NCBI GenBank assembly: GCA_964557375.1 | Contig: CAZKZZ010000203.1 | Span: forward strand, 1 to 5,373 | DNA length: 5,373 bases | Reading direction: 5' to 3' | Source of the DNA: CAZKZZ01 sp964557375 | Lineage (GTDB): Bacteria; Spirochaetota; Spirochaetia; SPDA01; CAZJBZ01 | Shown: piece by piece, positions 5,253 through 5,373 of the stretch | How positions within the stretch are numbered: position 1 is the stretch's first letter | Layout of the letters: each line of letters starts with the position of its first letter | Position numbers and translations under genes: made by a program | Notes under the pieces: model-generated | Database searches by the model: none | What the model saw: the letters and a program-made list of their open reading frames with translations, nothing else | What the model was told of the DNA's origin: nothing

Positions 5253-5373
5253 AACCAAAAAGGTAGCACAGATACACCGGCAAACCAATAGAAGAAACGA
5301 ACTCTGCCACAATTCCGCCACACTGTTTCACAATATTGCCGTAAATCTGTCCACGTATACTCACAGTTTTGGA
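5253..5373 (-). promoter_or_regulatory. Upstream region of the two-component operon
   Basis: These 121 bases precede the regulator gene and should contain the operon promoter. The best pairs I find are TTGTGG with TATTGG at 16 bases and TTGGTT with TACCTT at 17 bases, both poor. The second would leave almost no leader. I see no clear operator repeat or sigma-54 site. The true promoter may lie beyond the window. Confidence 0.25.

Noticed and set aside
5285..5301. Possible sigma-54 promoter (TGGCAG...) upstream of the response regulator
   Set aside because: The required GC at the -12 element is TT, so the core spacing rule fails.
5331..5338. Palindrome CAATATTG upstream of the response regulator as an operator
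   Set aside because: Eight AT-rich bases, no second copy nearby, and no extended symmetry.

Overview
This is a 5.4 kb piece of a bacterial draft assembly, interrupted by a run of exactly 100 N at 2526..2625. The base composition is moderate, the genes have Shine-Dalgarno sites, and two products are secreted or probably secreted. The sensor kinase is of the ChvG-like kind with an 'AADVSHELKNP' H-box, and from memory it most resembles kinases of free-living spirochaetes. That taxonomic guess is weak and untested. I see no tRNA, rRNA, CRISPR array, insertion sequence or integrase.

Left part (1..1394). A DUF72 (YecE-like) gene runs leftward off the window edge. Divergent from it is a short open frame with its own ribosome binding site. 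This frame reads as the N-terminus of a Nudix hydrolase, but it has an internal deletion and a stop codon before the Nudix box, so it is a gene remnant. It is followed by a complete secreted M14 (zinc carboxypeptidase-like) gene in which the third zinc ligand, normally His, reads Gln.

Middle (1433..2840, minus strand). A nearly complete PQQ-dependent aldose sugar dehydrogenase has its 5' end lost in the N run. On the other side of the gap is the first two thirds of an encapsulated ferritin (EncFtn), the iron-oxidising cargo of encapsulin nanocompartments, with every ferroxidase residue I can check conserved. In other genomes the encapsulin shell gene usually lies directly downstream of this cargo gene, which here means inside the gap. 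The 100 N are therefore best read as a gap of unknown size that may hide the shell gene.

Right part (2963..5252, minus strand). A two-component pair consists of an OmpR/PhoB-type response regulator followed 9 bp later by a membrane sensor histidine kinase. The kinase is split into two frames by a frameshift between about 4213 and 4105. The pair lies upstream of, and codirectional with, the encapsulated ferritin gene, so read-through or direct control of the iron-storage locus is possible but unproven.

The most interesting content is the probable encapsulin iron-storage locus cut by the assembly gap. Three lesions also deserve checking: the Nudix remnant, the frameshifted kinase and the M14 protein with an altered zinc ligand.
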